Shown in pieces: positions 61,782 to 64,000 of a DNA stretch of 64,000 nucleotides. This DNA is from Bacterioplanoides pacificum (lineage in GTDB: Bacteria; Pseudomonadota; Gammaproteobacteria; Pseudomonadales; Oceanobacteraceae): contig NZ_JBHRYB010000013.1 of the NCBI RefSeq assembly GCF_042648445.1, positions 496,001 to 560,000 on the forward strand, in the 5' to 3' direction. A program made the translations under genes and the position numbers. The notes beneath the pieces are model-generated. The model saw only the letters and a program-made list of their open reading frames with translations. It did no database searches and was not told the DNA's origin. The stretch's first letter is position 1; every line of letters starts with the position of its first letter.

Positions 61782-61980
61782 CCAACTTCCGTGGCCATTA
61801 GGCGCCAGCCAGGCCGCACCACGACTGGTCCGGCTGACCTCACACCCATTTATGTACCATCGTGCAACTTTTAAACGAACGGGGGTGATTAACCGCGGAT
61901 GAAGCGCTATACTGCCCGCCCTTTTTATTGTCCGGCCGCCCGTTAAGTGGCTGCCACATGCAGGCAGGAATACAGGAAAT

Positions 61981-63063
61981 ATGGCTAAACAAACCGCCCT
62001 TTATAATAAACACCTGGAAGCCAACGGTAAGATCGTCGATTTCGGCGGCTGGGATATGCCGATTCATTACGGCTCCCAGATTCAGGAACACAACGCCGTG
62101 CGTGAAGATGTGGGCATGTTCGATGTTTCCCACATGACCATCGTTGATGTAAAAGGCAGTGACGCCAAAGCCTACCTGCAACGGCTGTTAGCCAACGACG
62201 TCGATAAGCTGAAGACTAAAGGCAAAGCCCTGTACACCGGCATGCTGAACGAAGATGGTGGCGTCATCGACGACCTGATCGTTTACAACATGGAAGGCTG
62301 GTACCGCACCGTCGTCAACTGCGCCACCCGCGACAAAGACCTGGAATGGATGGCACGCCAGAGCAAAGGTTTTGAAATCTCGCTGACCGAACGTCCGGAG
62401 CTGGGCATGATTGCCGTTCAGGGGCCAAATGCCATCACCAAAGTACAACAAGTGAAACCAGAATCCGCTGAGCTGGTTGGCAACCTGAACGTATTTCAGG
62501 GCCTGCCACAAAGCGACTGGTTCTTTGCCCGCACTGGTTACACCGGTGAAGACGGCCTGGAAATCATGATTCCGGAAGCCGACATTGCCGATTTCTGGCA
62601 AGCACTGGTTGATGCCGGTGTGCAGCCTGCGGGTCTGGGCGCACGTGATACCTTACGCCTGGAAGCCGGCATGAACCTGTATGGCAACGATATGGATGAG
62701 ACCATCAGCCCATTGCAGGCTGGCATGGGCTGGACCATTGCCTGGGAACCGGCCGAGCGTGACTTTATTGGTCGTGCGGCACTGGAAGCTGAAAAAGCCA
62801 AAGGCGACATTCCTAAACTGGTTGGCCTGGTACTGGAAACCCGTGGTGTGATGCGCTCTCACCAGAAAGTGGTGGTTGATGGCGTCGGTGAAGGAGAAGT
62901 GACGTCAGGCACCTTCTCACCCACTCTGCAGCACTCGATTGCGATGGCGCGTGTACCTAAGGGTACCGGCGACAGCTGTGAAATTGAAATGCGTGGCAAG
63001 TTGATTCCTGCCCGCGTTGTGAAATTACCGTTTGTACGTAACGGTAAGAAGGTTTTTGAATAA
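61981..63063 (+). CDS. gcvT: Glycine cleavage system aminomethyltransferase GcvT
   Basis: GcvT (T-protein) releases ammonia from the aminomethyl group on GcvH and makes methylene-tetrahydrofolate. The 360-residue protein has FGGWDMPIHYGSQIQEHNAV near the N-terminus, VSHMTIVDVKG, the catalytic-site region and the GARDTLRLEAGMNLYGNDMD signature at about 220-240. AGGA lies before the ATG. It is separated from gcvH by two structured repeats, so the operon is not tightly packed. Confidence 0.97.
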   Translation: MAKQTALYNKHLEANGKIVDFGGWDMPIHYGSQIQEHNAVREDVGMFDVSHMTIVDVKGSDAKAYLQRLLANDVDKLKTKGKALYTGMLNEDGGVIDDLIVYNMEGWYRTVVNCATRDKDLEWMARQSKGFEISLTERPELGMIAVQGPNAITKVQQVKPESAELVGNLNVFQGLPQSDWFFARTGYTGEDGLEIMIPEADIADFWQALVDAGVQPAGLGARDTLRLEAGMNLYGNDMDETISPLQAGMGWTIAWEPAERDFIGRAALEAEKAKGDIPKLVGLVLETRGVMRSHQKVVVDGVGEGEVTSGTFSPTLQHSIAMARVPKGTGDSCEIEMRGKLIPARVVKLPFVRNGKKVFE

Positions 63064-63080
63064 ACCTAAACTAATTTATA

Positions 63081-63198
63081 CGGTGGTTTAACCGACGTAT
63101 TTTATTCAGCCGCCGCTCCGAAGGGCCGTCCATGGCCCTGCCGAGCTAGCGCAACATCCGGTTGCTGCTTTGAATAAAACACGACGTTCAAACCACCG
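63081..63198. repeat. 118-bp inverted-repeat element 1 (gcvT-gcvH spacer)
   Basis: Left arm 63081-63108 and right arm 63171-63198 are 28 bases each and match at 24 positions when inverted (CGGTGGTTT and TTTTATTCA are exact). Inside are two perfect hairpins, AGGGCC/GGCCCT (63122-63139) and GCAAC/GTTGC (63151-63165). It would fold into a long stem with two branches. No ORF is present. Size and symmetry recall ERIC/BIME-type intergenic repeats, but the sequence is not ERIC as I know it. Confidence 0.75.
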
Positions 63199-63245
63199 GA
63201 ATTCGACCGGGCAATTTTAAAATTATTCGGTTTAGCAGATTATCC

Positions 63246-63432
63246 GGCTTAGCCAGTCGGATTGCTCTTCAGAGCAAGCGACACAAAAATGCAGGAAGGC
63301 ATTTTTGCACAGCGCAGCTGCCCGAAAGGGTGAAGTACATGGAAGTACTGAATGCGCATGTCGCGTTAGCATCGTGATCACAGGGATGTGGCTTCGATGC
63401 GGCGGTTGAAGAGCAATCTGACTGACTAAGCC
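63246..63432. repeat. 187-bp inverted-repeat element 2 (gcvT-gcvH spacer)
   Basis: The arms 63246-63271 and 63407-63432 match at 24 of 26 inverted positions. Within are a perfect nine-base hairpin (CAAAAATGC/GCATTTTTG, 63284-63307), an AGTAC/GTACT hairpin (63334-63349) and GCGACA/TGTCGC pairing nearer the arms. It ends 39 bases before gcvH. No coding frame of interest is present. It could be a mobile miniature element or a structured RNA. Confidence 0.75.
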
Positions 63433-63471
63433 CATAAGTTAAAAAAGCGTCAGACCGTACGGAGAATACTG

Positions 63472-63855
63472 ATGAGCAATATCCCAACAGAATTAAAATA
63501 CGTTGCATCCCACGAGTGGCTGCGTAAAGAAGAAGACGGCACCATCACTGTTGGTGTTACCGACTTCGCACAAGAACAACTGGGCGACGTAGTATTCGTT
63601 GAGCTGCCAGAAGTTGGCACTGAAGTCGCTGCTGACGACGACATCGCTGTTGTTGAATCGGTTAAAGCCGCTTCCGACATCTACGCACCCATTTCTGGTG
63701 AAATCGTAGCGATCAACGAAGATCTGGTAGACGCTCCGGAAAAAGTCAACGAAGACCCATACGGCGAAGCCTGGTTCTTCAAGATCAAGCCAGCCAACGA
63801 AGGCGACTACGATGGCCTGCTGACCGCTGATCAGTATGAAGCTGAGTGCAACTAA
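63472..63855 (+). CDS. gcvH: Glycine cleavage system H protein GcvH
   Basis: GcvH carries the aminomethyl group on a lipoyl-lysine between GcvP, GcvT and the dihydrolipoamide dehydrogenase. The 127-residue protein has the lipoylation site in VVESVKAASDIYAPISGEI (Lys in SVKA, about residue 65) and the usual EDPYGEAWFFKIKP end. The ATG has GGAG eight bases upstream. It is followed by an intrinsic terminator and then gcvP. Confidence 0.97.
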   Translation: MSNIPTELKYVASHEWLRKEEDGTITVGVTDFAQEQLGDVVFVELPEVGTEVAADDDIAVVESVKAASDIYAPISGEIVAINEDLVDAPEKVNEDPYGEAWFFKIKPANEGDYDGLLTADQYEAECN

Positions 63856-63875
63856 GCGCCTGTTACAGCAAACTC

Positions 63876-63908
63876 AAAAGCCTCGATATTAATTTATCCG
63901 GGGCTTTT
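63876..63908 (+). terminator. Intrinsic terminator between gcvH and gcvP
   Basis: AAAAGCCTCG (63876-63885) pairs with CGGGGCTTTT (63899-63908) with one T-G wobble and a 13-base loop, followed by CTTTTTTCCTTT. It would cut gcvP expression relative to gcvT and gcvH unless read through. Confidence 0.7.
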
Positions 63909-63942
63909 CTTTTTTCCTTTGTTCAAACACGACGAGCAAATC

Positions 63943-64000
63943 ATGAGCACTTCCATCACTCAACAGTCTTTAAAAACTCACACCTTAAAAGACTTGGAAC
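63943..64000 (+). CDS. gcvP: Glycine dehydrogenase (decarboxylating) GcvP, first 19 codons
   Basis: The frame from the ATG at 63943 (MSTSITQQSLKTHTLKDLE) runs off the right edge. The start lies 87 bases after gcvH, and the LKDLE ending is compatible with the GcvP N-terminus that precedes the FIxRHIGP motif. The call depends mainly on gene order, since almost all of the protein is outside the window. Confidence 0.6.
   Translation, partial: MSTSITQQSLKTHTLKDLE

Noticed and set aside
63064..63471. Glycine riboswitch before gcvH
   Set aside because: The gap is structured, but I found none of the conserved glycine-aptamer cores; the symmetry is that of inverted-repeat elements.

Overview
This window is a stretch of chromosome from a Gram-negative gammaproteobacterium. 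It carries the LPS gene lpxC, the lipoprotein N-acyltransferase lnt, a complete dcw (division and cell wall) cluster and the MiaB-PhoH-YbeY-CorC-Lnt block. Gene order and protein style fit a marine, Oceanospirillales-like bacterium, but the genus is an inference from style, not from a search. No rRNA, tRNA, CRISPR array, prophage or insertion sequence was seen.

Layout. 1-2500: tail of a TetR-type regulator, a 49-codon ORF ending in a terminator, an acidic protein of unknown function and a lipoprotein. 2590-8000: miaB, phoH-like ybeZ, ybeY, corC, lnt (tRNA modification, RNA processing, envelope lipoproteins). 7919-11000: a GntR regulator, a DUF6164-type membrane protein, then argJ-mutT on the minus strand. 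11081-32680, all minus: secA, an M23 peptidase, lpxC, and the dcw cluster from ftsZ back to mraZ, mostly with stop/start overlaps. A promoter and MraZ-type repeats precede mraZ. 33201-35865: a voltage-gated cation channel with a DUF1439 partner and two unknown genes.

36264-48887 (minus) is the accessory region and the most interesting part. Three large exported proteins are encoded in coupled order: an alpha-toroid/carboxypeptidase-regulatory-repeat protein, an IgGFc-binding-like protein of 1570 residues, and a 1024-residue transglutaminase-fold protein. The last ends in a hydrophobic 103-residue domain placed after a conserved junction motif. One base after its stop lies an AT-rich 49-codon membrane-protein ORF. 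Next comes an N-terminally truncated second copy of the toxin-like protein. It has an in-frame nonsense codon, the same junction, a different 103-residue hydrophobic tail and its own AT-rich membrane-protein gene. This arrangement matches a polymorphic toxin locus with a main and an orphan toxin/immunity cassette. I infer contact- or secretion-dependent pore-forming effectors; nothing in the sequence proves toxicity.

49041-54159 is a complete biotin set, bioA divergent from bioF-bioH-bioC-bioD, with a BirA-type operator between them. 54208-61781 holds a cyclic-nucleotide-binding/rhodanese-like protein, a 2-Cys peroxiredoxin, a TonB-like protein, an RND efflux pump with its adaptor and a divergent TetR regulator. 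61981-64000 is the glycine cleavage system: gcvT, gcvH and the first codons of gcvP. Two large inverted-repeat elements lie between gcvT and gcvH.
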